A stretch of DNA of 64,000 bases from Catonia carolina (GCA_035578175.1 JAQMRL010000005.1:54851722-54915721); one strand, 5' to 3'; counted from the first letter of the stretch, positions 23,501-33,985 are shown. The notes: generated by a model from the sequence alone, not told the origin. Made by a program: numbers and translations.

Positions 23501-26500
23501 ATATAACGATCTAATAGCGAATCGGCTCTTTTACATACACACATTTCAAAACGAGTTTTATGAACATGTTGAAAAATACATTGTAAGTATTTTATCAGAA
23601 TACAAGTAATCAAATAAGTAGGTTATTGCACTAGCCTGCAAATTAGAAGGTCCCGGGTTAGATTCCCAACTAGGGTCTGGAGATTACCAGCAGTCAAAAC
23701 CCATTGTTCCAGTTCCATAACCCTTTGAAGTTGCTAACAACCAAGCAGTTGATAAGACATATAAAAAATATTAAAAAATAATTACTTACTTGATTCGTGG
23801 TAGTATGGATATTTTCAAGATGCAAATAGACATTATGAAACCATTTCATTAAGAGGTAAAACCTCCTGACTCTTTTTGTTAACCAACCATCTTCTCCAAA
23901 TATTACCAGAACGCCATAAACAGTTCTAGAAAAAAGTTATAAAAATTATATATTTTGAATATTTTTTTTTTAAATTAATGGAATCTTACTTATCTGTTAG
24001 CCTATAACCAGTAGGTGGAATGTTAAATTATTTGCACTCAATTTGCTAGTTCCAGGACTAAAAAAATAGTTCTGTTTCTTATCACATGGTCGGCAAATTT
24101 GTCTTGAATTGTCAAATAATATAATACGAGTACATAACTGAGGTATTTAAGAACAGAAGAGGTAGAGGTGTAAAAGACACTAGTCACAGTTATTTCCTCT
24201 GAGAGTAATGACTTTCATTATACAGCCAGACCCTGTAGTGAATGAAATGAAGGTGTCATTTGCAGGGTGGAAAGTAGATGCTTTTCAGAGGGTCTGGCAT
24301 GCTAATAAACGTATTTTTTCACTCAGTGAGGAAGGCGTATCATAAACCACCACACTCCTCATTTTACTCAGTGAAGCCTCTAGAGGTTCAAACCCAGCCT
24401 TTCAGCTGATGACCTAAACAACAACACTTATCAAAGAAAATTCTGTTAATTTTTTTGTATTTTCATACAGTTTCCACACAAAAGCTAAACTGAAGATACT
24501 AGAGGTTTCTTAAAAATGAAATGAATTGTTTTAGCATTGCATGAATATTTGTCAAGTTGTAAGATCAGGTTTTTTCAACTACGTAAATATCAAGCTACCA
24601 TAACTGTAAGATGGATCAGATAGACAATAGGTTGAAATTCTGTTCACTCAGACAAAAATTCCCTACTCTTATTTTTGTATCCTATTACAGCATGTTAACA
24701 ACGTATATATGACAAAATTTGACATTGCCCTTGCAGCTTGGATTTTTAATAATCAGTTTATGGTGAGGAAGTGTCACAACTCAGCTTACATTGAAGTCAT
24801 CGAGTTAACTTCAGTATTGTACGCTCAAAATAAGATATATTTAATTTTCTAGAGTACTGTTTATACTTTGTTTCTTGATTTGCTGAAGAGATTTTTATAG
24901 TTAAAAAAATAGTTCAATACGTTTCTATGGGTTAAAGATAAATTTTCAATTTTGTAGGCACTTTAGTCCAATATAATTCTGTATAAAAATATGTAATTCA
25001 GTTCAAGGTTAATGAACCACTACAACTTATTTAATAAACATAATGAATTTTTTTTATGACACAAAAATGAACTAGGGGATTCTACAGGAATGTGTGTGTG
25101 TGTGGGAATACACGTACCTACAGATGATAATATAACTGCAATACTCCATGAACATCAGATGCCGAAAGAATAAATTCACTTCCTTTAAGACCAGTGGTTC
25201 ATATTTCACTTATATTACTGCCTACATATCATGGACATGTCGATCTTGGTTAGTTATTCTGTAATTTTGGTAATAGGGTAAATATTACTAATACGATAGC
25301 AAGATTTCTTCTTCTGTCATGCTGTTTCAATGCTAGTGTATGGTGATGTAAATCACTGGTGATAAAGAGAAAAAAAACATTTATGTATTCTTAATTGAAA
25401 ATTACTTAAAGGGAACTGCTGACAATTCTTATATTCATCAGTTCAGAACAGTTATAGATAGAATCATTTTCAAAAATTTTGAAGTAATTATGCAATTAAA
25501 AATAATAATAATGTTAGAACTCAACTGGAGCAGCTAGAGAAGGCTTGAGCACAGGTTCAGTGTACGCGCTCTTTAGATTTCCACTTTTAATGAAAAATAT
25601 TGCTTAAGCTTTGCTAAGAACCAAAGAAAAGCTTTGAACACTTTTTGTAATGCACCTAATTTTCAACAAAGTTATTTTTGAAAATTTTTAATTTAGACTG
25701 ACTGTTTGACTGCTACAAATAAAAAAATAAACTAGTAGTAAAGGAAGAACACCAATTTCCAACATGACGAACAAACCTTCAATCCTAGTGTCTGGGACTT
25801 TTTATATGTCATTTAGATAGTTGGCAGGAATGTGTGTGCATGCAAAATTTAAAAACTGTATAAATTATTTTGCAGAAAGACTTAAAAATGAGTTTAGTCA
25901 ACTGAGACATCAATGCAATTGATGGCAAAACATCAGTACTACTACAAATTACATAAAATTGAAACAATCATTCTCAATAATAATAACTAAAAATAATGAC
26001 AATAATTCATAATTTTTTTGAAAATTGTATTAATTTTGTTCGTGGATTTTAGAACAAATTTCTACATAGTTGACTAAAACACACGGAATGTTTGTGTTAG
26101 AGTACTTTCACATATACTACAGGTAACAAACACACATTTTTTCCTGTATTTGAATTTTACAATAGTGTAATGAATCTTCATAAAAACTATTAAAGTCTAA
26201 CAACAAATGTAGTTTGGTTAAAAATTCTTGAGGCATTTTATACAGTTTGTCATATTTTTCTTACAAAAATATAGGTACTATAGATTTTTCCTTAAAAATT
26301 TTAGGTTTTAAAAAATCTATAATTTAGCTGCATGTAATACATTTACTATACAGATGGCCTATGGAATATCCCTGTTTATTTATCATACTAACATGGTAAT
26401 TACTATACCAGGACTATTTCATGCCGGTCTAGTTCTCCAGGTGACTAGAGAGACAGACCTCTTGGCTAATAAGAAGAGGTCTCCAGTTGTCATGTAACCG

Positions 26501-29163
26501 ACGGCTAGAGGAACTATCAATGTCACATATAGTAGAACTGCTGTACCGAGCATGAATATACTGTAGTTTCGAGCCAAGAATGGCACTAGGAAAAGCAGTG
26601 CCAAAAGACATCCTGAAAAATAAACAAAATAAACATTTAGAAATTTTGACACAATGATAGTAAATAAAAATTATATAATATTTTAAATGTACACATACAT
26701 TTCTTGACGGTATATTACAAGATCATCGAAGGAAAACTTGTTTTTCTCATGAGAAAACAATCATGTTCTCCTTTGATGATGTTAGAATTTCCGGTGTAAA
26801 TGTTTCCTTATGAGGAAGACATTGTTTCCATCTGGTAATCATAATGTTGTCATCAAAGATATGTACATTTAGGAATGAATGTCATATTTGAATATGTTGT
26901 AAGCAGTTTTTATTTAGAAATTTAGTTAGGAATATTTAGAAGTGTAAAAGACACAATAATTTTTAGTTGATAATAAAAAATGTATAATTTATAAAATATA
27001 ATTTAAAAATTTTATTTTATTTTATTTTATTTGTATTTCTAAAAATATTATTTATAGTCAGAGTATCTCCTCGAGAGTAATGAATTTCATTATGCGGCCA
27101 GACCTGTGGTGAATTTATTTATTTATTATTTTATTATTATTCTTATTATTTATTTTATTATATTTATTTTTATTTTATTTTTATTTTTAAAAATATAATT
27201 TGTAGTCAGAGTTATCTCCTTTGAGAGTAATGAATTGCATTATGCAGCCAGACCCTGTGGTGAATGAAAGAAGGTTTCATTTGCTGGGTGGAAAGTAGGT
27301 GCTTTTCGGAGGGCCTGGCATGCTCATAAGCATGTTTTTCCACTCAGTGTGGAAGGTACGGTAAACCACTCACTCCTCGTTTTACTTAGTAAAGCCTCTA
27401 GAGGTTCAAACCAGCCTTTCGGTTGATGACCTAAACAACAAATTTAATTACAAACTTAAGGTAATAAGAGTATATTGGTTTGAAATTTGTTAGGTTGTAT
27501 CTACAGTTAGTCCAGATCGAATCAAGGGAAATAAAAAGAATAGCCGATTCTAATGTACAGTCCTTTAGTCTAATCCCATCATGAGACTTTTGTAAGTCAA
27601 CAAATGTCTAAGACATCTAAATAGTAAAAACCAACATTTAAGGATGTAAACAAAATATTTATGAGATTTGACAGACGGAATCGGCAAATGCAGACAAAAG
27701 GCTGTGTGTCTGCATATTTACCGTCGACGTCAGCTACAAGGTCGCGCTGAGTTGAATTTGCCAGCGGTCATTAGGCCGTTGCCAACTGAATTGTTTTTAA
27801 ACAGGTTTATATAGATCATGTTATCAGATCTCTGTGAAATTATTCAAAATTTTAACGAAGTTTCATTTAGAAGAAATTTCACAGACCTAAAAATGAATTT
27901 ATAAAACTATAGGTAAGTTTTAAAGTTTTGTAACCCGTACAAAAGTATAGATACTGAAGTCACGAGACTACCTTTTGCGTACGGATAGGTTGTGAGGAAG
28001 GGAAGTGAAAATTTGACAGTGCTGCCAACACTACTCGTACATTTCTCTACCGTGCAGTTTCTACATACATTTTGCAAGCTGTGGTTTATTCCAAGAAAAT
28101 GATTTCTTTATAAACCTTACAAGAAAAATAAATGCAACCTGTAATATTGCCTATAACTTAATTACATGACTAGAAATAATCGATTTACTGTAATTACCTT
28201 ATTCGATTGGAACAAAATTTTCAACGAATGAATCGCCTTCTTTACTATCGCTAATAGGCGTCTTCACTATCAGCTCACTAGTATCTACCTAACCGTTTCC
28301 TTTTATTACCAGGTGTCAAAAAAACTGTTGAAGAATAGTTTCTTCACGTCAATTTCCTTCTATTTTTTGAATTGAGGAAAGAGAAACATCACCGTAGTAG
28401 CCACTCGCTCATGGCTTTTGTTAAGAGACAGGGAAAGGCATTTTTGTTTAGCTTCAACTTTACAGCATTATTACACTGCATATTAGATTTTATTTCAGCA
28501 CTGTGAAATACCCACGTTTTCGAGAAACTAACTTTTCTGTTTAACATAAAAAAAAACAGTTATATTCGTAAAGTTAACCTACAAAAGGTTCCACGATATA
28601 CTATATATATATGCTCTGGGTATAGTATAAGTTGCACTGAAATTAAAGCCGTCGCGCATGCGCACTTATGTTTTCCCCTTTACCCCTCGTTGTAAACAAA
28701 GGTAAACTCGTGACTCAAGTGACTATCTATATGAATTACTCAATTATGAATTCAATAACATGATAATGACGTAAAACGATTAATTACTACGCACAAAAGG
28801 AGTCTCTTTCATGAATGAAATTTGTTCATAGCTTAATAATTATATTTTGTACTGAGCAATTAACATATGTATATAGATTTAAGTGCAAGAAATTATACTT
28901 TATCTGTTTTTAATTTTCAAATCTTGTGTAAAAATAGAAAAGTTAGAATTTTTTTAAAACTAGACAAGAATAATTCTCTGAGAATTCTATTATAGTAGTA
29001 TCCTGAATAAGACCACCAAAAATTAATTTTAGTTTTCAAAAAATATTAAAATTTATCTTAAATTAATCATTTAATTTAAACATTAACCTGCTGTTGCGTG
29101 TCTATTCTCAAATCTTTGAAGACTTGCTTTATATCGTTGAGGATTTCCGAACATTGGTAATTT
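17286..29163 (-). CDS. Multi-pass membrane RING-H2 E3 ubiquitin ligase, TRC8/RNF139-RNF145-like (5' partial)
   Basis: Seven exons on the minus strand join without phase conflict: 29088-29163, 26459-26612, 23790-23925, 22791-22901, 21875-22079, 19198-19381 and 17286-17553. They give 377 residues and a TAA stop. Several hydrophobic spans are visible (around CLLALLFLVPFL, AVLLYVTLIVPLAVGY, ACLYVLLFYTVLAY, VVMGLVLLTFSL, YVFITVIYFLF, VTILFSVVFTIFALV and WILAILMSYVNITIPI). The C-terminus is a RING-H2 finger: CPVC, then CSHIFHAHC, then CPMC, with the order C3-H2-C3. The segment SARVTPCSHIFHAHCLRK matches TRC8/RNF139 and RNF145 RINGs as I remember them. Known for that family: ER-membrane ubiquitin ligases in sterol and membrane-protein turnover. 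Human members are longer, and the first visible exon enters in phase 0 without an ATG, so N-terminal exons are missing, probably upstream (higher coordinates). Confidence 0.85.
18355..18938 (-). mobile_element. 5'-truncated non-LTR retrotransposon (reverse-transcriptase C-terminus)
   Basis: An open frame of about 170-190 residues on the minus strand, with VAHFTYLGVDI, LRLYDVMAVPILLYGSETWA, RLEAAEMRFLRSVKG and RPRKRW. These are hallmarks of the C-terminal RT and connection region of insect LINEs. It ends in a (GAT)n run. Perfect 12-base duplications ATTGTAACAGAT lie at 18343-18354 and 18939-18950. It sits in the same orientation as the RING gene, in its last intron, and has no internal stop. 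Confidence 0.9.
19098..19190. repeat. Short imperfect direct repeat next to a splice donor
   Basis: AACTTTAAAAATAAAAAACA followed by an AAATATTTTATAT stretch occurs at about 19098 and again at about 19149, the second copy ending just beside the donor at 19197. Confidence 0.7.
19198..19381 (-). CDS. Exon: acidic loop and two membrane spans
   Basis: Acceptor AG at 19383-19382, donor GT at 19197-19196. It encodes VPGEESYMVNTVRQLDIAEL, a short acidic stretch, then two hydrophobic spans ending at ILAILM. Phase is 1 in and 2 out. Confidence 0.88.
20181..20700. repeat. Probable interspersed repeat, unclassified
   Basis: GC-richer than the surrounding intron, with phrases such as CACAGGGATATCTCCCGGGA and GCAACAGGAAACCACTCT that look like untranslated LINE sequence. 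I could not identify a coding frame. Confidence 0.35.
20990..21325. repeat. Intronic repeat, order B then A (partner of 25105-25430)
   Basis: Block B (20990-21207, with GGTAAATATTACTAATA and ATAGCAAGATTTCTTC) is followed by block A (21222-21325, with GAACATCAGATGC and GAAAGAATAAAT). The same blocks recur at 25105-25430 in the opposite order. Confidence 0.8.
21440..21835 (+). mobile_element. Degraded non-LTR retrotransposon 3' end
   Basis: Read across frames it gives GLDVEV/EAWMLKFNDMRQLEGF, then YRRMLKV, then MQGKITGKRGPCRRK and TGMGALFRLAANKIQIDVMV. This is the C-terminus of an insect endonuclease-reverse transcriptase LINE, broken by frameshifts and stops. It lies in the fifth intron of the RING gene, in opposite orientation. 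Confidence 0.78.
21875..22079 (-). CDS. Exon: KRQWSQ... membrane segment
   Basis: Acceptor AG at 22081-22080, donor GT at 21874-21873. It starts KRQWSQVLNETSSADF and carries two hydrophobic spans; phase 0 in, 1 out. Confidence 0.88.
22791..22901 (-). CDS. Exon: 37 codons with one membrane span
   Basis: Found by splice sites on both sides (acceptor AG 22903-22902, donor GT 22790-22789) and an open frame of exactly 37 codons, VFFNLIVEKVL...YLQQSLH. Phase 0 at both ends fits the neighbours. Confidence 0.82.
23608..23772 (+). mobile_element. SINE-2 copy, diverged
   Basis: B-box-like GGTCCCGGGTTAGATTCCC, the body AAAACCCATTGTTCC, and GCTAACAACCAAGCAGTTGAT near an A-rich end. Confidence 0.7.
23790..23925 (-). 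CDS. Exon: TVYGVLVIFGEDGWL... segment
   Basis: Acceptor AG at 23927-23926, donor GT at 23789-23788. One base plus 45 codons, open throughout. The first base completes an Arg codon with the 26459 exon, giving AKRTVYGVLVIFGE across the junction. Confidence 0.82.
24000..24426 (+). mobile_element. SINE-1 copy 4
   Basis: Complete but diverged copy with a small internal insertion near 24105-24140; ends CCTAAACAACAAC. It lies in an intron of the RING gene. Confidence 0.85.
25105..25430. repeat. Intronic repeat, order A then B (partner of 20990-21325)
   Basis: Block A (25105-25220) then block B (25222-25430); see the partner entry. Confidence 0.8.
26459..26612 (-). CDS. Exon: two membrane spans
   Basis: Acceptor AG at 26614-26613; donor GT at 26458-26457 (context AAGAG|GTCTGT, a weak donor). 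It encodes CLLALLFLVPFLARNYS, then AVLLYVTLIVPLAVGYM, and ends FLLAKR. The open frame runs on past the donor to 26419 but loses family character there. Confidence 0.8.
27056..27116 (+). mobile_element. SINE-1 fragment (copy 5a)
   Basis: Central piece only, GTCAGAGTATCTCC to GTGGTGAAT, then an AT-rich TTTATTTTATT tract. Confidence 0.7.
27205..27440 (+). mobile_element. SINE-1 copy 5b, 5'-truncated
   Basis: Restarts at GTCAGAGTTATCTCC and runs to CCTAAACAACAA. The overlap with 5a suggests a local duplication through the AT-rich spacer. Confidence 0.8.
28654..28663. promoter_or_regulatory. Palindromic GCGCATGCGC motif in a CpG-rich stretch
   Basis: A perfect copy of the NRF-1 (Drosophila Ewg) core site inside a stretch (about 27680-28760) with more CpG than the surrounding intron. 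It could mark an internal promoter; there is no transcript evidence. Confidence 0.35.
29088..29163 (-). CDS. Exon: first visible coding exon of the RING gene
   Basis: Acceptor AG at 29165-29164, donor GT at 29087-29086; 25 codons plus one base, KLPMFGNPQRYKASLQRFEN followed by RHATA. It is hydrophilic and basic, which suits a loop. Its internal Met could be a start, but the good acceptor suggests further upstream exons. Confidence 0.72.
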
Positions 29164-29267
29164 CTGAAAAAGAAAAAATAGGTTAAATATATATTTTTTA
29201 ACTCCAATAAGAGTATTATGTTAATTTATGCTAATTCGCGTTTAAATGAGGCGAAGGACTATTATAC

Positions 29268-29295
29268 TGGATGTCCCAGGAAGAGGTTGCTATTT
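29268..29295. other. Possible transposon end near the Tc-type remnant
   Basis: TATACTGGATGTCCCAGG resembles terminal repeats of Tc/mariner-type elements and lies about 300 bases from the transposase remnant at 29575. Confidence 0.35.
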
Positions 29296-29574
29296 TTGAA
29301 TTAATATGCCGGACGTATCGCACACTCTACAGACTGGAAACTTTACTATTATACTAAATACATGTGTAAAAAAGTGCCCTCGAGTTTTATTTGCTTATGG
29401 CTAATCAAAACAAAATGGCGGAAAGTAATTTTATTTGCACAACTATTTCAAATTGGTGATTTGTTACAAAGTTACTTAAGTAATAAAATGAAAGAAATAT
29501 GAAAGTGATCAATTATTAATGAACACAATTTGTTTCATTGACCTTTATTCTTTCTTTTTTTTGTTTAACGTCAA

Positions 29575-29775
29575 AAAAACCTTTATTCGAACTGATGTCC
29601 ATCAACAGCTATGCACTGATAGCAACGAAACAAAAATGAGTCATAAGCGTTTTTGAAAAATTGCCGAGGTATCAACAACAGTTCCTTATCAATCACCCTA
29701 ATTAATTCATGGTCTGTTGCAATGGTGGGAGAAAAACTTTTCCTTCAAAAAGCCCCATAGGAAAAAATCGCAAAC
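29575..29775 (-). pseudogene. Tc/mariner-type transposase C-terminal remnant
   Basis: The minus strand reads CDFFLWGFLKEKFF, then after one frame change DHELIRVIDKEL...FFKNAYDSFLFRCYQ...VDGHQFE and a stop. CDFFLWG is the catalytic-Asp region of this transposase group. One frameshift is visible and the N-terminal part is absent. Confidence 0.75.
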
Positions 29776-29808
29776 AGACAAGTCTGGCTGAAGACCTAAA
29801 CAACAACA
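29776..29808 (+). mobile_element. SINE-1 tail fragment
   Basis: Only about 30 bases, TCTGGCTGAAGACCTAAACA plus (AAC)n, fused directly to the transposase remnant. Confidence 0.6.
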
Positions 29809-29814
29809 TTATTA

Positions 29815-29995
29815 TTATTATTTTTGTTTTTTGTTGTTTTTACTTTCGAATGTTTTGTACTTTACTGCTGATTCAGACGATGAAGAGTGACAGGTAATAA
29901 TGAGTGTTGAAGAAAAGTGATCAATACCTGATCGGGAATCGAACCCGGGAACCCTGTCATAGAAACCAGTTCCACTTCTACGCTTAACAGTAGTA
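29815..29995 (-). mobile_element. SINE-3 copy
   Basis: The minus strand has a B-box-like GGGTTCGATTCCCG and the CAGACGATGAAGAGTGA phrase shared with 31660 and 60017. Confidence 0.7.
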
Positions 29996-30539
29996 ATAAT
30001 CAAACAAATTGTAACTAATTTCCTACCTGAAATTCTTTACACTTAAAGGAATCTTAATAACCAAATGAAAACCTAGTTTTGTTTATAAAGAAATGACCTA
30101 TATAAAGTAAATTACATTGGGGTTATTGGCACGTACAAATTGTTAACAAGTAGGAAGGCTTTATGCCAGTAATGATAAGATTCAGGTCAAAGTTGTTTAG
30201 AATGAATAAAGGAGCCTACCAATACAACTACATTATAAATGAGTAGATCTATTTTCTTAAACAAATTTATAGTTACCTAACATTTGATGTAAAACAATGA
30301 TGTAGGTTCTTTTTATAAATTATCATGTGCTATAATACGTTTTAAGTTAGCGGGTAGACACTGTAACGTAATCACGAATGAGGGTACTTCAGGGATTCGA
30401 CCCTGCCATTGCGTTTATTATTTTCTCTCACCCCCTATTTAGAAGGGATGTTTATGTCCATATACGTGTTATTAAAAGTCCGGATTATAAACATTTTATT
30501 TAGTTATAACTCATTTTAACTACATATACAGGTGTATCT

Positions 30540-30933
30540 GCCCATTACAGACAGATGGAGTGTCAAATTATTTACACTCAATCTGTTCGTTGCAGGGCTA
30601 AAATAAATAGTTCTGTTTCTTATCACATGGTCAGCCAATTAAATGACTGAATCATTTAAGAACAGAAGAGGTAGAGGTGTAAAAGACACTAATCAGAGTT
30701 ATCTCCTCTGAAAGTAATGAATTTTATTGTACAGCCAGACCCTGTGGTGAATGAAGTGAAGGTGTCATTTACAGAGTGGAAAATATGTGCTTTTCAGAGG
30801 GCCCGGCATGCTGATAAGCGTACTTTTCCACTCAGTGAGGAAGGCAATTGTAAACCACCTAACTCCTCGTTTTACTTAGTAAAACCTCTAGAGGTTCAAA
30901 CCAGCCTTTCGACTGTTGACCTAAACAACAACA
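30540..30933 (+). mobile_element. SINE-1 copy 6 with perfect target-site duplication
   Basis: Full-length copy bounded by ACAGGTGTATCT at 30528-30539 and 30934-30945. With copy 10 it fixes the element at about 394 bases with an (AAC)n 3' end. Confidence 0.93.
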
Positions 30934-31309
30934 ACAGGTGTATCTAAACTGCACGGGCAATCTCTCGGAAACTGACTCTATAGCTAAAAATAAGAAAAAA
31001 GTTTCCAGATCATGGGTCCGAAAACCATTCTTTAGCAAGTTAGCATAGCTAGCAAAAGATTTCGTCCAGATTTCAGTTCCTCCCGTGAAATAACTCGTCA
31101 CTGAAACTCTGGATTTTTTTTTTAGCGGTAATGTTATGGTTTCTTATGTTTTTTAGCCTGAAAAATTCAATAAAACTAGTCCCAAAACTGTAATCTATGC
31201 GGTTTTTTGAGAAATATGGTAAAAACCGCAAAAAACCGAAGATGGAAATGTATATGTTTTGTAATGAAGTATATTTTATTCTATTTATTAAGAGTAATGG
31301 CCGGTTTCA

Positions 31310-31480
31310 CCAACATTTGTCAAATATGCCATGACCATGATCAAATTTAACAGTGGTCAAAATATGACCGTTTGTTTAAACTTGAAACTGTTTCACCAAC
31401 TCTGATCTCGATCAAAACTACGTCGATTAAATATAACCACGGTCAATTTCTACAGTTACTTACTTTCGAAGTTTGCTACC
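31310..31480. repeat. Possible MITE-like sequence
   Basis: Begins GGCCGGTTTCACCAACATT and holds several GATCAAA/GGTCAA units and TTTCACCAAC twice. This resembles short inverted-end insect elements, but I could not define both ends. Confidence 0.35.
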
Positions 31481-31659
31481 GTGATGACTGAGTTCCTATT
31501 GGCTACATCTGATTTTGTCATAACGTTATTATTTTCATTCTGCGATTCTTGTAACCTACACTGGTGTTTAAACCCTTTATAGGTCTTTGGTAAGTATACT
31601 TATCACTGGCTATAAGGTCGATTTTATTTAAGAATAAGCTATGCAGTTGAAAATTTTAC

Positions 31660-31843
31660 GTCTGACTGTTTTGCAATTTCTGTTAATGCAGACGATGGAG
31701 AATGATGATAATATAAAATATATATATTTTGTATATTTTTAAATAAGCGAAGAAAAAATGCCAGACCTGACCGGGAATCGAACCCGGAACCCCGGCGTAG
31801 AAGCCAGTTGCGCTAACCACTACGCCAACGGGCCGGCCACATT
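31660..31843 (-). mobile_element. SINE-3 copy (tRNA-headed)
   Basis: The minus strand starts GGCCCGTTGGCGTAGTGGTT (A box), then GGGTTCGATTCCCGG (B box), then a body ending in the CAGACG...GCAGAATT-type phrase. Confidence 0.8.
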
Positions 31844-31869
31844 ATTTTACGTGACAATAAAAGTACCTA

Positions 31870-32045
31870 TATAAATTTTTTTTTTAAAGTCACATTGACA
31901 GCTTGGTTATTAGCCATTACTGTGGGTTTTGTTACTGTAACGGTGAGTTTTAACGTGTTAAAATTTCCAGACCCTAGCCGGGAATCGAATCCGGGACCTC
32001 CGCGTTGTAGACTAGCGCGCTACCGCTACGCTACGAAGGCGGCTA
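31870..32045 (-). mobile_element. SINE-2 copy
   Basis: The minus strand reads GCCGCCTTCGTAGCGTAGCGG, then CCGGATTCGATTCCCGG, then a tail with GCTGTCAATGTGACTTTAAA. It lies directly after the SINE-3 copy in the same orientation. Confidence 0.82.
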
Positions 32046-32535
32046 AAAGTATGTATTTCATTTATCACAAATTAATGAATTTATATATATTTTTATAAAA
32101 GTTCATTACATTAACATTACATTCTTAAATTATGTTTTTAGATTATTGGTCTAAGTTAAAAATAATGTATGTTCTTCATACACACCTGATAAGATATCTC
32201 ATGGACACAACCACTCTTATAGCTACGCAAAGAATGAAAGTTAGTCCATTATTCATCCCCTCCACTAAATCATGAAATCAATGTAAAGGTCATTCAAAAT
32301 AATTGAGGGTGTTCATAGGATTATTGCTCTTGGTTACCGAACCCAAACAAATAAAAGTTTACATTTCCATGAACTTTACCACTTTTCCCTATCACTTTGA
32401 TTTTCAGTTTTCAAAAGTTGTTTAATGAACTAACTAACTTTGGTTAATAAACTTTAGTTTCCATGTGATAGATCAGAAGGTGTTTACAAATTTAAAAAAC
32501 AAAATGTATTTCTTTATTAATAAAAATTTATAAAT

Positions 32536-32705
32536 TGGCCACCTCCGTAGCGTAGTGGTAGTGCGCTATCCTATAACGCGGAAGTCCCGCGTTCAATTCC
32601 CGGCTAAAGTCCGGAAATTTTCACAAGTTAAAACCCACTTCTATAAAACCCACCGTAGTCGCTAATAACCGAGCTGTTGATGCGACTGAAATAAACTAAA
32701 AACAA
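32536..32705 (+). mobile_element. SINE-2 copy (left arm of inverted pair)
   Basis: CCACCTCCGTAGCGTAGTGG, the B-box-like CGTTCAATTCCCGG, and tail GCTGTTGATGCGACTGAAAT. It is followed within a few bases by an inverted copy. Confidence 0.85.
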
Positions 32706-32714
32706 GTTCTAATT

Positions 32715-32885
32715 TTTTTTTTCATTTATTTAAAGTCGCATCAACAGCTCGGTTATTAGCGGCTACGGATGGGTTATGTAAAAGTGGGTAACTTGTGAAA
32801 ATTTCCAGATCCTAGATGGGCATCGATCCCGGGACCTCCATATTGTAGACTAGCGCGCTACCACTACGCTACGGAGGCGGCCGTT
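32715..32885 (-). mobile_element. SINE-2 copy (right arm of inverted pair)
   Basis: Reverse-oriented SINE-2, from AAAGTCGCATCAACAGCTCG to CTACGGAGGCGGCC, facing the copy at 32536. Confidence 0.85.
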
Positions 32886-33662
32886 ATAAATTCTTGTAAC
32901 AAAATAATTGAATTGTTAACACTACTACTTAAATTTTAAATATTTGTTCTACTTACCTACATTATCCAGCGGTTCACAAGTAAACTTTATTTTTTAATAA
33001 AACTTTATAAAAATTTTTATCAGATTATTAAAACGTAATAATTACAATTTTTATCTATCAATTTAACACTTAGGAACCAATTAAATAAAATGTGAAATTG
33101 AAATTAAAACACTTTCTAAATTTGTAATACTTATGAAAATAGTAAATTTGAATGGGTCCTGATAAAAACTGAACTTAAACTGTTTGGATTTAAAATGCTT
33201 ATTCAGGCCAACACTGCATATCTTTTCCCAGGTCAAAATTTATAAACAGAAATACAACTGGCATTATGCCCTAACGTATAAAGAGTGTTTTGCCAAAACT
33301 TAAATAAAATTTGACTTTTTAATTAAATGTAATAATATTCGTATCCTATTGAGAATTATTTTTAATTGTTTACTTTTTGTTTAGCTAACAAGAAGTAATT
33401 TTAGATTAATTAATGACGTTCTGAAGTTTCATAAACAGCTGAATGTTTTCATTGTCTGTATTCCATACTACAACAATATTTTAATGTACACTACATCCAG
33501 TAATACAATTGTATTTTTGTTAATCTCATGAGTTAAATCTTCCTTCTTCATTATCTTCATTAACTTAAAAAATATGCTTGTTATTCATATTTTCTTTAAT
33601 GAACCAAAATCATAAATTAACTTTTAATGTAAATTTTTTAACAATAAATATACTTACTATTT

Positions 33663-33985
33663 CCCATAACAGGTAGATTAAATGTTAATTTATTTGGACT
33701 CGATCTGCTAATTCCACGGCTACAAAAAATAGTTCTGTTTCAAATCACATGGTCTGCCAATCATATGACTGAAAAATTTAAGAACAGAAGAGGTAGATTT
33801 TTTTTTATTTTTGTTTAACATCCGACTGTTCTGCAATTACTGCTAATGCAGACGGTGAAGGATGAAATGATTTTTTTAGCATATTTTGATGTATTTGAAA
33901 TTATTTTTAATGTATTTTTTAGTGATTAGTGTAAAGCCTCTAGAAGAGGTTCAGACCAGCCTTTCGGGTGATGACGTAAACAATA
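33663..33985 (+). mobile_element. SINE-1 copy 7, interrupted
   Basis: The 5' part (CCCATAACAGGTAG to AGAAGAGGTAGA) is interrupted at about 33798 by SINE-3-like sequence and unrelated AT-rich DNA. The last part (AAAGCCTCTAGA to TAAACAATAAT) follows from about 33935. Flanks ATACTTACTA / ATACTGACTA look like a decayed duplication. Confidence 0.75.
33798..33880 (-). mobile_element. SINE-3 fragment inside a SINE-1 copy
   Basis: Contains GTTTAACATCCGACTGTTCTG and GCTAATGCAGACGGTGAAGG, the 3' half of SINE-3. Confidence 0.65.

Noticed and set aside
31755..32885. Apparent tRNA genes (A and B boxes)
   Set aside because: The heads are imperfect, lack a complete cloverleaf that I can draw, and continue into shared SINE bodies present in several copies.
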